The notes: generated by a model from the sequence alone, not told the origin. Shown: positions 43,623 through 52,776, numbered from the stretch's first letter. The stretch: DNA of 53,270 nt from Brucella pseudogrignonensis (GCF_002252525.1 NZ_NNRM01000049.1:1-53270); one strand, 5' to 3'. Made by a program: numbers and translations.

Positions 43623-44261
43623 TTATTTAGCTTTTCTGAATGTAAGATTATAGCGAATTCGACCAAGTTGCGGATACTCTCCATCCTTCAATGGCAGAAT
43701 GCCATGATAGAAGAGTCGGGATGGTCCACCCCAAACGACCACATCGCCGTGGTGCAGCACGAATTTGCGTACCGGGTCACTGCGCTGCAATCCGCCGAAT
43801 TGAAATGTCGCGGGTAGTCCCAGCGACACAGAAACAATCGGATTTTTGAAATCCTTCTCGTCCTTATCCTGATGCAAAGACATTTTTGCGCCGGGTTCAT
43901 ACCGATTGATGAGACAGGCATCCGGTAAGAAATCAGGATAACCGGCTTCGTCCGCAGCACTCTCTGCAAGATCGCGAAATGCCCCCGGCATTGAAGGCCA
44001 CGGCTTTTCCGTTTCAGGATCAACGGCGCTGTAACGATAGCCCTTCCGGTCCGTCACCCAGCCAAAAGACCCGCAATTGGTCATAGCGACTGACATGCGA
44101 AATCCGCCTGGCGTCGTCATATTCCGAAAAGGTGCATCATTCTCAACATCTTGCATGGCGTTGAGAATTTCGGCTTCGTTTGCGAGCGCAAATCCCCGCA
44201 AAAGAACGGCGCCGTCGGCAAGCTTTTCTCGAGTTTCAAGCTGGGAAAACAGATCAATCAT
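43623..44261 (-). CDS. alkB: AlkB-family 2-oxoglutarate/Fe(II) dioxygenase, DNA/RNA alkylation repair
   Basis: 212 residues, the normal AlkB length. Iron ligands His130 and Asp132 (SLHQDKDE) and His186 (RLFYHGI) are present, and RIRYNLTFR carries the two arginines that bind 2-oxoglutarate and stabilise the active site. It removes methyl groups from 1-methyladenine and 3-methylcytosine by oxidation. The segment GGFRMSVAMTNCGSFGWVTD matches the AlkB substrate lid. The ribosome site before ATG 44261 is weak. It is convergent with rhaI and divergent from the Rrf2 regulator, with no adjacent ada-type regulator. Confidence 0.93.
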   Translation of the reverse strand: MIDLFSQLETREKLADGAVLLRGFALANEAEILNAMQDVENDAPFRNMTTPGGFRMSVAMTNCGSFGWVTDRKGYRYSAVDPETEKPWPSMPGAFRDLAESAADEAGYPDFLPDACLINRYEPGAKMSLHQDKDEKDFKNPIVSVSLGLPATFQFGGLQRSDPVRKFVLHHGDVVVWGGPSRLFYHGILPLKDGEYPQLGRIRYNLTFRKAK

Positions 44262-44326
44262 AAGGTCATTCTAACACAAAGCCGCACAAGAACTTCCCGA
44301 AAATTGCTTTCGTATTATCGCCTCTC

Positions 44327-44362
44327 TTGACAAAGTCGAAGACTCGTAACATATAAAGTTAC
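44327..44362 (+). promoter_or_regulatory. Rrf2 gene promoter with palindrome abutting the start codon
   Basis: TTGACA (44327-44332) and TATAAA (44352-44357, 19-base spacing) or ATATAA (18-base) form a good promoter. GTAAC-ATATAAA-GTTAC (44346-44362) is an inverted repeat that covers the -10 box and touches the ATG at 44363. The predicted transcription start is at or next to the ATG, and there is no ribosome site. Confidence 0.65.
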
Positions 44363-44830
44363 ATGAAAAAAGGTAGCAAACTTTCGGGCGTCCTCCACGT
44401 CCTCCTTCACATGGCTGAGTATAAAAAGCCCGTGACCTCCGAAGTCCTCGCAAAAGCGATGGGCACCAATCCCGTTGTCGTGCGTCGCGTCATGAGTGGT
44501 CTGCGAGAGCAGGGCTATGTGCGCTCCGAAAAAGGTCATGGCGGCGGATGGGAGATCGCTTGCGATCTTAGCAAAGTCACGCTGCATGACATTTACAACG
44601 CCATCGGCAAACCGTCGCTGCTTGCAATGAGCAATCGCACGGAAATGCCGGGTTGCCTCGTCGAGCAGGCCGTCAACGCATCGCTCAACAAGGCGTTCAG
44701 CGATGCAGAAGAGCTTTTATTGAAACGTTTTGGCGAAGTGACACTCGCCATGTTGAGCGCGGATTTTCATCAGCGCGCGATTGAACGCGGCGCAACTTTC
44801 GACTTGGAGACAGCCCATGACGCATCATGA
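44363..44830 (+). CDS. Rrf2-family transcriptional regulator
   Basis: 155 residues. A winged helix (about 1-65) has VTSEVLAKAMGTNPVVVRRV and the wing SEKGHGGGWEI. A helical C-terminal half follows. Only one cysteine (Cys98, MPGCLVE) is present, so it lacks the three-Cys iron-sulfur cluster site of IscR/NsrR and resembles the YwnA/CymR-like branch. The ATG has no ribosome site, and the promoter places transcription at the ATG, suggesting a leaderless message. It overlaps the next gene by 14 bases, so it very likely regulates the oxidoreductase and itself. Confidence 0.9.
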   Translation: MKKGSKLSGVLHVLLHMAEYKKPVTSEVLAKAMGTNPVVVRRVMSGLREQGYVRSEKGHGGGWEIACDLSKVTLHDIYNAIGKPSLLAMSNRTEMPGCLVEQAVNASLNKAFSDAEELLLKRFGEVTLAMLSADFHQRAIERGATFDLETAHDAS

Positions 44831-45713
44831 TGTGATTATTATCGGTGGCAGCTTTGCCGGACTTTCGGCGGCAACCTATGTGGCGCGCGGCAGACGCTCG
44901 GTTCGCGTGATCGATGCAGGCAAGCCACGCAACCGCTTTGCCGAACATTCACATGGTTTCTTCGCTCAGGATGGAAGCAGCCCGGTAGCAATGCTCGAAA
45001 CGGCAAAAGAGCAGGTTAAAGCCTATCCGACTGTAAGAGTAACGGAGGGTAAAGCTGTAAACGGAACCGGGCAGATTGATGACTTCTCGATTGAACTGGA
45101 TACAGGCGAAGTCGTCAGTGGGCGCAGACTGATCTTTGCCTTCGGCATTTCTGACGTTTTGCCAGATTTACCGGGGTTGGCTGAACGCTGGGGCAAATCG
45201 GTTATTCATTGCCCCTATTGCCATGGCTACGAGTTCAGCGGCAAAAAACTCGGCGTGTTGAACCTTTCGCCGATGTCGTCTCATCAAGCCATGCTTATCT
45301 CCGAATGGGGACCTACCACATTCTATCTGAATGGCGGTGAAGAGCCTGATGCTGCAACTTTGGCAGAACTCGAAAAGCGTGGCGTCACGATTGAAGCAAA
45401 ACCAGTCGCAGGCATAAGAGGTGAGGGAACATCCATCTCCGAGATCGAACTTGCTGACGGTCGCCTGTTGCAAGCTGACGCATTATTCATTGGACCATCC
45501 AACCGCCTGAACAGCCCGCTCGCTGAGCAACTCGGCTGCACATTGGAAGACATGCCGCTTGGAAAAGCCATCAAAACTGATGAGATGAAAGCGACAAGCA
45601 TTCAGGGTATCTATGCCGCCGGCGACATATCAAGGGGCGCACATAGTGTTGCATGGTCCGTTGCGGATGGTGTTTCGGCTGGCGTTTCGGCCCATCGGTC
45701 TTTGGTATTTTAG
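44817..45713 (+). CDS. Thioredoxin-reductase-like NAD(P)/FAD oxidoreductase
   Basis: 298 residues from ATG 44817 (MTHHDVIIIGGSFAGLSAAT), with GGAG seven bases before. FAD-binding GGSFAGLSA at the N-terminus, redox-active Cys132-Pro-Tyr-Cys135 (HCPYCHGYEF) and the C-terminal GIYAAGDISRGAH FAD site are all present. The NADP-binding part (KLGVLNLSPMSSHQAMLISE) lacks a classical GxGxxG. Some homologues reduce small disulfides or are paired with Rrf2 regulators. It overlaps the Rrf2 gene by 14 bases, so the pair is one regulatory unit. Its natural substrate is not evident. Confidence 0.87.
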   Translation: MTHHDVIIIGGSFAGLSAATYVARGRRSVRVIDAGKPRNRFAEHSHGFFAQDGSSPVAMLETAKEQVKAYPTVRVTEGKAVNGTGQIDDFSIELDTGEVVSGRRLIFAFGISDVLPDLPGLAERWGKSVIHCPYCHGYEFSGKKLGVLNLSPMSSHQAMLISEWGPTTFYLNGGEEPDAATLAELEKRGVTIEAKPVAGIRGEGTSISEIELADGRLLQADALFIGPSNRLNSPLAEQLGCTLEDMPLGKAIKTDEMKATSIQGIYAAGDISRGAHSVAWSVADGVSAGVSAHRSLVF

Positions 45714-45732
45714 ATTTATATCACTTTATAAG

Positions 45733-45762
45733 AAAACGGGGCCAACGCCCCGTTTTTATTTA
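45733..45762. terminator. Terminator between the oxidoreductase and the oppDF gene
   Basis: Perfect 10-bp stem AAAACGGGGC (45733-45742) / GCCCCGTTTT (45747-45756) with loop CAAC, then TATTTAATTT. It can serve both convergent genes. Confidence 0.88.
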
Positions 45763-45764
45763 AT

Positions 45765-47375
45765 TTAGTCGTTTGTACCAAACCGCTCTTCGCTCAGCGC
45801 TGCGGCCATGAGAGCCTTCGTATAATCCTCATAGGGGTTATCGAAAACCTGTTCTGTATCGCCTTGCTCGACGATCTTTCCGTTCTTCATAACAATCACA
45901 TAGTCGGACACGGCACGTACCACCGCCATGTCGTGACTGATGAAGAGATAGGAAAGCCCGTGTTCCTTCTGCAGATCACGCAAGAGCGTAACAATCTGCT
46001 TTTGTACGGAACGATCCAGCGCACTGGTCGGCTCATCAAGCACGATCACCTTTGGTTTCAGGATCATTGTGCGTGCGATGGCTATACGCTGACGCTGGCC
46101 GCCTGAAAACTCGTGCGGGTAGCGATTACGCATTGCCGGGTCCATGCCGACTTCTCGAAGCGCTTCCTGCGCGCGACGATCCCGTTCCTTTGCCGAAAGG
46201 TTCGGTTCATGGATAAGCAGACCTTCGGTGATGATCCGGCCGACGGTCATACGCGGGCTAAGCGATCCGAACGGATCCTGAAACACCAGCTGAAGCTCAC
46301 GGCGCTTGGGCCGCATGGCCTGCGATTCCGTCGGTAACTCTTTGCCCAGATAAGCAATCCGACCTTCTGACGGAAGAAGGCGCAGGATCGCGCGGCCAAG
46401 CGTCGATTTGCCTGAACCGGATTCACCGACAATCCCGATTGTCTGGCCTTCCTTCAAGGTCAGAGAAACATCATTTACCGCCGTCATGTAGGTAGCGGCA
46501 CCAAGCCAGGGCTTATTGATAAGGAAGTTCACCTTCACATTATCAGCACGGATAAGGACCGGCGCTTCTGCAGGCGGAGACAGCTTTTCTCCTTCCGGTT
46601 CAGCATCAAGCAGCATCTTCGTATAGGGATGCTCTGGTTCGGTAAAAAGCTTTTCCGTCTCGTTGGTTTCCACCACTTCACCTGAACGCATCACATAGAC
46701 GCGGTCGGCAAAACGACGCACGATACCAAGATCATGGGTAATGAACACAACCGCCATCCCCAGCCGCTGCTGAAGATCAGCCAGCAGGTCGAGAATTTGC
46801 GCCTGAATGGTGACATCGAGCGCGGTTGTCGGCTCATCGGCAATGAGAATATCCGGCTCATTAGCCAGCGCCATGGCGATCATCACGCGCTGGCGCTGAC
46901 CACCTGAAAGCTCGTAAGGGTAGCTATCGATACGGCGTTCCGGTTCAGGAATGCCGACCAGCTTCAGCAGTTCCAGAATACGTGGCCGTGCCTGCTTCTT
47001 GCTCAATCCGCGGTGATAGCGCAGGGGTTCTGCCAGCTGATCGCCAATCCGATAAAGTGGATCAAGCGATGTCATCGGCTCCTGAAAGATCATGGTGATC
47101 TTAGCACCACGGATTTTGTTCAGCGCCTTATCGGACATGCCGATAAGATCCTGACCGCGATAAAGCGCCTGTCCGGTGGCTTTACCGTTTTGCGCCAGCA
47201 ATCCCATCATCGCCATGGTGGTCTGGCTTTTGCCAGAACCGGACTCACCTACGATTGCGATTGTTTCACCAGCTTTGACATCGAGATTGATGCCGCGCAC
47301 AGCATCAACGGGACCGTCATGCGTGTCGAAAGTGACGCGAAGATCGCGAACGCTCAGAATATTTTCTTTTGTCAT
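45765..47375 (-). CDS. Peptide ABC transporter ATP-binding protein, fused double cassette (OppDF/YejF-like)
   Basis: 536 residues from ATG 47375 ([20 protein letters not shown]), with AAGGA nine bases upstream. The first cassette has Walker [10 protein letters not shown], signature [15 protein letters not shown] and Walker [13 protein letters not shown]. The second has [23 protein letters not shown] and [12 protein letters not shown]. Between them [20 protein letters not shown] is the usual oligopeptide-type C-terminal segment. It energises the permeases encoded just upstream; its start is one base after their stop. The fusion replaces separate DppD and DppF subunits. Confidence 0.92.
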   Translation of the reverse strand: MTKENILSVRDLRVTFDTHDGPVDAVRGINLDVKAGETIAIVGESGSGKSQTTMAMMGLLAQNGKATGQALYRGQDLIGMSDKALNKIRGAKITMIFQEPMTSLDPLYRIGDQLAEPLRYHRGLSKKQARPRILELLKLVGIPEPERRIDSYPYELSGGQRQRVMIAMALANEPDILIADEPTTALDVTIQAQILDLLADLQQRLGMAVVFITHDLGIVRRFADRVYVMRSGEVVETNETEKLFTEPEHPYTKMLLDAEPEGEKLSPPAEAPVLIRADNVKVNFLINKPWLGAATYMTAVNDVSLTLKEGQTIGIVGESGSGKSTLGRAILRLLPSEGRIAYLGKELPTESQAMRPKRRELQLVFQDPFGSLSPRMTVGRIITEGLLIHEPNLSAKERDRRAQEALREVGMDPAMRNRYPHEFSGGQRQRIAIARTMILKPKVIVLDEPTSALDRSVQKQIVTLLRDLQKEHGLSYLFISHDMAVVRAVSDYVIVMKNGKIVEQGDTEQVFDNPYEDYTKALMAAALSEERFGTND

Positions 47376-47376
47376 C

Positions 47377-48513
47377 TCAGCGATCCTTCGGGTCAAGACT
47401 GTCGCGCAGGCCGTCGCCAAGGAAGTTCAGCGCAAACAGGATGATGGTGAGGGTTGCGGCAGGCCAGATCAATTGCCAGCTTGCGCCGCGCATGTTCTGA
47501 GCGCCTTCCGAGATGAGGAGGCCGAGCGAGGTGAGGGGATCCTGCACGCCCAGGCCAAGGAACGAAAGCAGGCTTTCAAGCAGAATAGCCTTTGGCACCA
47601 GAAGCGTCACAAAGACAATAACCGGCCCCAATGCATTCGGGATAATATGGCGGGTGATGACGCCGCGACGGGTTGCGCCGAGCGCTTCTGCCGCCTGCAC
47701 AAATTCCTGCCGTTTGAGGCTCAATGTTTGTCCACGCACGATGCGCGCCATATCCAGCCATTCGGTTGCACCAATGGCAATGAAGATGATGAAGATCGAC
47801 CTCCCGAAGAAGACGAGCATCAATATGACGAAAAAGATGAAGGGCAGGGAATAAAGAATATCAACAAGTCGCATCATGATGTTGTCGGCACGGCCACCGA
47901 GATAGCCCGAAATAGCACCATAGCCAACGCCAAGTACCAGAGCCATGGCTGAAGCCAGCAGGCCGATTGCCAGCGACATGCGCACACCGATGAAGATGCG
48001 GGTCATCAGATCGCGGCCAAGATTATCTGTACCGAGCACAAAATAGTTGCGCGCGACATTCAATGTCAGCTTGCCACTCAAACCATCAGCAGCAAGTTCG
48101 ATCTTAGGATTACTGAACAGGTCCGAGCGCTGGAAGTAGCGAAGAACGCGCTCATCGGTCGGGCGTTGCGTAGTGAAGTCGATGACCACATTGCTTCCGG
48201 TCAGTTCTGGTTCAGCTGATGCTGTGAGGCGAGCACGAGCCAATTCACGTTCCAGTCCCGGCATGATCGTGTCAGCGCGCGGATAGGCTTCCAGACTTGG
48301 GGCCACGCGGACAAACTGCGGATAGATCTTGTCATAGGGATGCGGGCTAAGCATCGGCCCGAAGATACCGACAAGTGCAAGCACGATCAGCACGATAGCA
48401 CTTGTTACAGCTGCCTTGTTCTTGCGCAGGCGCAGCCATGCGTCCTGCCAGAGTGAACGGCTTTGTACTGAACCAAGCTTTTCCGTTTCAACGGCTGCAG
48501 TAAAATCAGTCAT
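47377..48513 (-). CDS. Peptide ABC transporter permease, OppC-like, with enlarged periplasmic loop
   Basis: 378 residues from ATG 48513 (MTDFTAAVETEKLGSVQSRS), with GAGGG seven bases upstream; longer frames run into the preceding gene. The first helix (AIVLIVLALVGIFGP) is followed by an unusually long polar stretch, about residues 55-145, before LGTDNLGRDLMTRIFIGVRM. The conserved EAA loop is EFVQAAEALGATRRGVITRH. The last part (ILLESLLSFLGLGVQDPLTS) is typical OppC. The start overlaps the oppB stop by eight bases. Confidence 0.91.
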   Translation of the reverse strand: MTDFTAAVETEKLGSVQSRSLWQDAWLRLRKNKAAVTSAIVLIVLALVGIFGPMLSPHPYDKIYPQFVRVAPSLEAYPRADTIMPGLERELARARLTASAEPELTGSNVVIDFTTQRPTDERVLRYFQRSDLFSNPKIELAADGLSGKLTLNVARNYFVLGTDNLGRDLMTRIFIGVRMSLAIGLLASAMALVLGVGYGAISGYLGGRADNIMMRLVDILYSLPFIFFVILMLVFFGRSIFIIFIAIGATEWLDMARIVRGQTLSLKRQEFVQAAEALGATRRGVITRHIIPNALGPVIVFVTLLVPKAILLESLLSFLGLGVQDPLTSLGLLISEGAQNMRGASWQLIWPAATLTIILFALNFLGDGLRDSLDPKDR

Positions 48514-49429
48514 AGCGAACCCTCGGATCAAGCCATGCATAAAGAAGGTCGACGATGAGATTGAACACCACGACAAAAACGGAAATGACGACAACGGTTC
48601 CCATCACCATCGTATAATCGCGGCTCAGCGCGCCTTGCACGAAGTAACGGCCGATGCCGGGGATACCAAAGATCGTTTCAACGACAACCGAGCCAGTAAG
48701 GAGAGCAGCAGCTGTCGGCCCCAGATAGGAAACCGCCGGCAACATGGCAGCACGCAGAGCATGAACGCCAACGACCACGCGCGCGGGCAGGCCGTAAGCG
48801 CGAGCTGTCCGAACGTGATTGGCGCGCAAGGCTTCAATGGTTGCGCCGCGCACGAGGCGCGCAATAACGCCAACCTGCGGCAGCGCCAAAGTCAGCACTG
48901 GCAATATCCAGTAAAGGATATTGGCCGAAGACCAGCCACCCGCCGGCACCCATCCGAGGATGACGCCGAAAAGAAGGCTCAAAAGAGGAGCAACAACAAA
49001 ATTCGGTGTGGTAATGCCAAAAGTGGCGAGTGCTACAACGAAATAATCAATCGGAGAATTCTGTTTCAGTGCCGCGATTGTACCGAGAAATGTTCCGATA
49101 ATCGCAGCCAGACTAAGGGCCAGCGCACCAAGCATGATCGAAACCGGAAGGCCGGAAGCGAACAAGTCATTGACGGTGAAGTCGCGGCGCGTGAAGCTTG
49201 GGCCAAGATCACCGCGCAACAGATTGCCCAGATAAATCAGATACTGCTGCCAAAGCGGCGCATCCATATTGTAGGCTTTCTTGAGGTTTTCGAGGATCAG
49301 CGGATCAATCGGGCGCTCAAGGTCGAAAGGACCACCCGGCGCAAGCCGGATAAGGAAGAAAGTCAGTGTGACGATGATAAAGATAGTTGGTATTGCACTA
49401 CCCAATCGTCGGAGCGTGTAGCCCAGCAT
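48506..49429 (-). CDS. Peptide ABC transporter permease, OppB-like
   Basis: 307 residues, six helices. The start MLGYTLRRLGSAIPTIFIIV and FFLIRLAPGGPFD are typical of OppB/DppB permeases. The EAA-like loop is VRTARAYGLPARVVVGVHAL, and the end has LYAWLDPRVRYD. AAGGGA lies eight bases before the ATG. It forms the membrane channel with the OppC-like permease for peptides delivered by the two binding proteins upstream. Confidence 0.92.
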   Translation of the reverse strand: MLGYTLRRLGSAIPTIFIIVTLTFFLIRLAPGGPFDLERPIDPLILENLKKAYNMDAPLWQQYLIYLGNLLRGDLGPSFTRRDFTVNDLFASGLPVSIMLGALALSLAAIIGTFLGTIAALKQNSPIDYFVVALATFGITTPNFVVAPLLSLLFGVILGWVPAGGWSSANILYWILPVLTLALPQVGVIARLVRGATIEALRANHVRTARAYGLPARVVVGVHALRAAMLPAVSYLGPTAAALLTGSVVVETIFGIPGIGRYFVQGALSRDYTMVMGTVVVISVFVVVFNLIVDLLYAWLDPRVRYD

Positions 49430-49443
49430 TTTTATTTCCCTTC

Positions 49444-49476
49444 TTTGCCGGAACGCTCAAAAAGCGACCCGGCAAA
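49444..49476 (-). other. Stem-loop between oppA2 and oppB
   Basis: TTTGCCGG-AA-CGCT (49444-49457) pairs with AGCG-AC-CCGGCAAA (49463-49476). There is no T tract on the minus strand, so it is probably an mRNA-stabilising or processing structure rather than a terminator. Confidence 0.45.
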
Positions 49477-49504
49477 TCCCACTAAGGGCGTTCCTGTTTT
49501 TTGT

Positions 49505-51082
49505 TTAGCCTTTTATCGACAGCCAGTGTGTGGCGTGCGAATTCATCAGGTTGTCGTCGTAGCCTTTGACCTTGTCGGCAACCAATGCGGTAGATGAATA
49601 GTAGAGCAGAGGAATAGAAGCCCCGTCTTGAAGCAAAATCTTCTCTGCATTGGTGAGGATTTTCGCCCGTTCACCCAAATCTGCTGTGATGGCTGATTTC
49701 ATCATCAGCGCGTCATAGTCCTTGTTCGACCATTGCGCGTAGTTGAAGTAGCTGTCGCTCGTGAAGAGTGACAGAAACGAGTTCGGATCATTGTAATCCC
49801 CAACCCAGCCATCGCGTGCGATATCGAACATGCCTTTCTGCTCAAGATAATTGAAATAGGTCGTGCCATCGACTTCGTCGAGCGTGGCATTGATACCAAT
49901 ATCCTTGAGCATGTCTGCAATCGCCGCCATCGTGTTCTTGTGATTTTCCGATGTGCTATATCTCAGCACTATCGACAGACTACCAGGTGTGACACCGGCA
50001 TCTGCCAACAGCTTTTTTGCCTTGTCTTCGCGATCAAGAATGTCTTCTTTGGCGTAGCTTAGCTGCGGTCCGTCTTTAACGTAATTATTGATGCCGGGAG
50101 GCACCATCGAGCTGGCAGGGAGCATTGTACCGCGCCAGACTTCCTGTGCCAGAAAATCACGATCAATCGTCATTCCAATGGCTTGTCTGACACGAGGGTC
50201 GCGCAACTTGCTGGAAGGCTCACCTTTGATGTCGATGTAATAAATGCCCAGCAGCGGCGCCTGATGAAACCATTTACCGAGGTTCTGTTTCACATAGTCC
50301 ATCTGCTCGGCGGCAACATCAGAGCAGATATCAACTTCTTTCGCCTCAAACCGGCGCATACAGCTGGAGCGGTCCTGAAACGGTATCCAGTTTACCTGAT
50401 CAATCTGTACATGCTCCGCATCCCAATAATAGGGATTTTTCTTCATAACGATCTTGTCGTTCGGATTGAAACTGACAAGCTCATAAGCGCCATTGCTGAC
50501 CATATGGCCTGGCTGGCTAAACTTTGACCCGAATTCCTTTACGGCTTTCGGATTGACCGGAAATCCGGTGTTATGGGTCAATAATTCAATGAAATATGGA
50601 GTAGGGGCGTTGAGCGTGATCTGGAGCGTTTTGTCGTCCAGTGCCTTCACGCCAAGCTGATCGACATACATATGACCCGTCGCGATCTGCTCGGAGTTTT
50701 TGATTGAATAAAAGACACTGGCGTAGCCCGCAGCCGTCTTAGGGTCCATCAGGCGGCGAAATGAAAACTCGAAATCGCCTGCCGTTACAGGATCGCCATT
50801 CGACCATTTTGCATTGTCGCGCATGTGAAAAGTATAGGTGAGGCCATCGGGCGAAATTTCCCATGATGTCGCCGCACCGGGAACTGCTCTGCCGTGGCTA
50901 TCCTGCGCCACCAGCCCCTCATAAAGATCTTTTAAAACGCGGTCTTCCTGAACTGTAGTGGTGAGCTGCTGATCCAGCGTTGAAGGATCCATATCATTGC
51001 CACGGTTAAGCACAATTGCAGCAGACGCGGCGCTGCCAAGCGAAATCAGGCAAACGCCTGCCAATAAAATTTCGCGAACCAT
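49505..51082 (-). CDS. Oligopeptide-binding protein OppA-like, second copy
   Basis: 525 residues from ATG 51082 (MVREILLAGVCLISLGSAAS), with GGGAG seven bases upstream. A signal peptide ends near ASAA. Family-5 binding protein features include DLYEGLVAQDSHGRAVPGAA, NAKWSNGDPVTAGDFEFSFR, and VRQAIGMTIDRDFLAQEVWR. It shares long identical stretches and the same length with the copy at 51199, so the two arose by tandem duplication. It captures peptides in the periplasm for the permeases encoded next. An internal HTH or lipobox is not present. Confidence 0.92.
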   Translation of the reverse strand: MVREILLAGVCLISLGSAASAAIVLNRGNDMDPSTLDQQLTTTVQEDRVLKDLYEGLVAQDSHGRAVPGAATSWEISPDGLTYTFHMRDNAKWSNGDPVTAGDFEFSFRRLMDPKTAAGYASVFYSIKNSEQIATGHMYVDQLGVKALDDKTLQITLNAPTPYFIELLTHNTGFPVNPKAVKEFGSKFSQPGHMVSNGAYELVSFNPNDKIVMKKNPYYWDAEHVQIDQVNWIPFQDRSSCMRRFEAKEVDICSDVAAEQMDYVKQNLGKWFHQAPLLGIYYIDIKGEPSSKLRDPRVRQAIGMTIDRDFLAQEVWRGTMLPASSMVPPGINNYVKDGPQLSYAKEDILDREDKAKKLLADAGVTPGSLSIVLRYSTSENHKNTMAAIADMLKDIGINATLDEVDGTTYFNYLEQKGMFDIARDGWVGDYNDPNSFLSLFTSDSYFNYAQWSNKDYDALMMKSAITADLGERAKILTNAEKILLQDGASIPLLYYSSTALVADKVKGYDDNLMNSHATHWLSIKG

Positions 51083-51153
51083 CGTGAAACTCCCATAAGT
51101 CTTAAAAAATATATGTCCCATGAAAAGAGGGACCCTCCGACCCTCCCAGGTCG

Positions 51154-51187
51154 AAAGAAAAAGGGGCCGCGCCGAAAGGCGCAGCCC
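51154..51187 (-). terminator. Terminator-like hairpin between the two oppA copies
   Basis: GGGCCGCGCC (51164-51173) pairs with GGCGCAGCCC (51178-51187) around a GAAA tetraloop, with one wobble on the minus strand. The minus strand continues CTTTTTCTTTC. It would reduce readthrough from oppA1 into oppA2 and the permease genes. Confidence 0.75.
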
Positions 51188-51198
51188 GAACTGAAAAT

Positions 51199-52776
51199 TT
51201 ATTGTTTGAACGATAGCCAGCGGGTTTTGTGGCTGTCCATAAGGTTGTCGTTCCAGCCATCGATCTTGTCAGACACAAGAGCGCGCGAGGAATAATAAAG
51301 AATAGGAATATTGCTCATGTCATCGAGCTTGAGCTGCTCGGCTTCAGCCAGAACCTTGGCGCGGGCATCCAGATCAAGAATCTTCGCTGCTTCAGCCATC
51401 TTCGCATCATATTCCGGGTTTTTAACCTTGGAATAATTGAAGCTGACATCGCTCTGGGCAATGTAGAGGAAGTTCTGCGGATCGTTGTAATCGCCGATCC
51501 AGCCAGCGCGTGCGATATCGAACGGACCGTCTTCACGCAGGAAGTTGAAGTAGGTAGCGCCTTCGGTTTCGTTGAGCGTTGCCTTCACACCGATATTGCC
51601 AAGCTGATCGGCAATTGCTGCCATCGTGTTCTTGTTGTTTTCAGATGTGTTGTAGAGCAGCTCAATCGAAAGCGTGTTTGGCTCAACGCCTGCTTCCTTC
51701 AACAGCTCCTTGGCCTTGTCTTCACGATCCAACATGTCGTCGGAATAGTCGAGCTTAGGCGCATCCTTGACGTAGTGGTTGATACCTGGAGGAACCAGCG
51801 AATAACCTGGGAGCATGGTGCCCTGCCAGACCTGATCGGCAATGAAATCACGGTCGATCGCCATGGAAAGAGCCTGACGAACGCGCGGATCTTTCAGCTT
51901 GCTGTCAGCAGTCTTGCCTTTGACCGGCAGATAATAAACGCCGAGATAAGGTGCCATACGGAATTCGTTGGCGAGGTTCTTCTTCACATAATCCATCTGT
52001 TCGGCTGGAACGTCCGAGCAGACCTGAACTTCCTTGGCCTCGAAACGTCGCATGCAGCTGGCACGGTCTTCGAATGGAATCCAGTTGATGGTATCGATCT
52101 TGACCTGATCGGCTTCATAGTAGTTCGGGTTCTTCTTCATGACGATTTTGTCGTTCGGCGTGAAGCTGACCAGTTCGTAAGCGCCGTTCGTCACCATTTT
52201 CCCAGGTGTCGTGAACTTGTCGCCATTTTCTTCAACGCTCTTCTTATGCAGCGGGAAGCCGGTCTGGTGCGTCAGAAGTTCAAGGAAATAAGGAGCAGGG
52301 GAGTTGAGCGTCACCTTCAGCGTGTGATCGTCTACAGCTTCAACACCCAGCTCATCGACAGGCTTTTTACCACTAGCAACGTCTTCCGCGTTCTTGATGA
52401 CAAACAACATGCTCGCATAGCCGGCAGCTGTCTTAGGGTCCATCAGACGGTGAAAAGCGAAGCTGAAATCACCAGCAGTTACCGGATCACCATTCGACCA
52501 TTTCGCGTTATCGCGCAGATGGAAAGTGTAGACCAAACCGTCTTCCGAAATATCCCATGACTTCGCCACACCCGGTACGGCTTCACCATTCGCGTTCTGG
52601 ATGGTCAAGCCATCATACAAATCGCGAAGGACGTTGCCTTCAGACACGGTGGACGTGCGATGATGATCAAGCGTTGCCGGATCAGTGTCATTGCCGCGAT
52701 TAAGAACGACCTCAGCCGATGCCGCTCCCATCAGTGTCAGAAGACACACGCTTGTCAGTAGAGTTTTGCGAAACAC
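51199..52776 (-). CDS. Oligopeptide-binding protein OppA-like, first copy
   Basis: 525 residues from a GTG start at 52776, with a strong AGGAGGGG six bases upstream. The signal peptide is MFRKTLLTSVCLLTLMGAAS followed by AEVVLNRGND. Parts shared with the second copy include NAKWSNGDPVTAGDFSFAFH, LMDPKTAAGYAS and NPNYYEADQVKIDTINWIPF. It belongs to the OppA/MppA-type binding proteins for oligopeptides, or murein peptides in the case of MppA. It leads the five-gene operon oppA1-oppA2-oppB-oppC-oppDF and is followed by a terminator-like hairpin, so it is expected to be the most abundant product. Confidence 0.92.
   Translation of the reverse strand: MFRKTLLTSVCLLTLMGAASAEVVLNRGNDTDPATLDHHRTSTVSEGNVLRDLYDGLTIQNANGEAVPGVAKSWDISEDGLVYTFHLRDNAKWSNGDPVTAGDFSFAFHRLMDPKTAAGYASMLFVIKNAEDVASGKKPVDELGVEAVDDHTLKVTLNSPAPYFLELLTHQTGFPLHKKSVEENGDKFTTPGKMVTNGAYELVSFTPNDKIVMKKNPNYYEADQVKIDTINWIPFEDRASCMRRFEAKEVQVCSDVPAEQMDYVKKNLANEFRMAPYLGVYYLPVKGKTADSKLKDPRVRQALSMAIDRDFIADQVWQGTMLPGYSLVPPGINHYVKDAPKLDYSDDMLDREDKAKELLKEAGVEPNTLSIELLYNTSENNKNTMAAIADQLGNIGVKATLNETEGATYFNFLREDGPFDIARAGWIGDYNDPQNFLYIAQSDVSFNYSKVKNPEYDAKMAEAAKILDLDARAKVLAEAEQLKLDDMSNIPILYYSSRALVSDKIDGWNDNLMDSHKTRWLSFKQ

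Noticed and set aside
48416-49597. A 393-codon plus-strand frame
   Set aside because: It is antisense to two permease genes and rich in polar and basic residues with no recognisable family.
51229-52560. A 443-codon open frame on the plus strand
   Set aside because: It lies fully antisense to the first oppA gene, which has a signal peptide, family motifs and a strong ribosome site. It is a by-product of codon bias.
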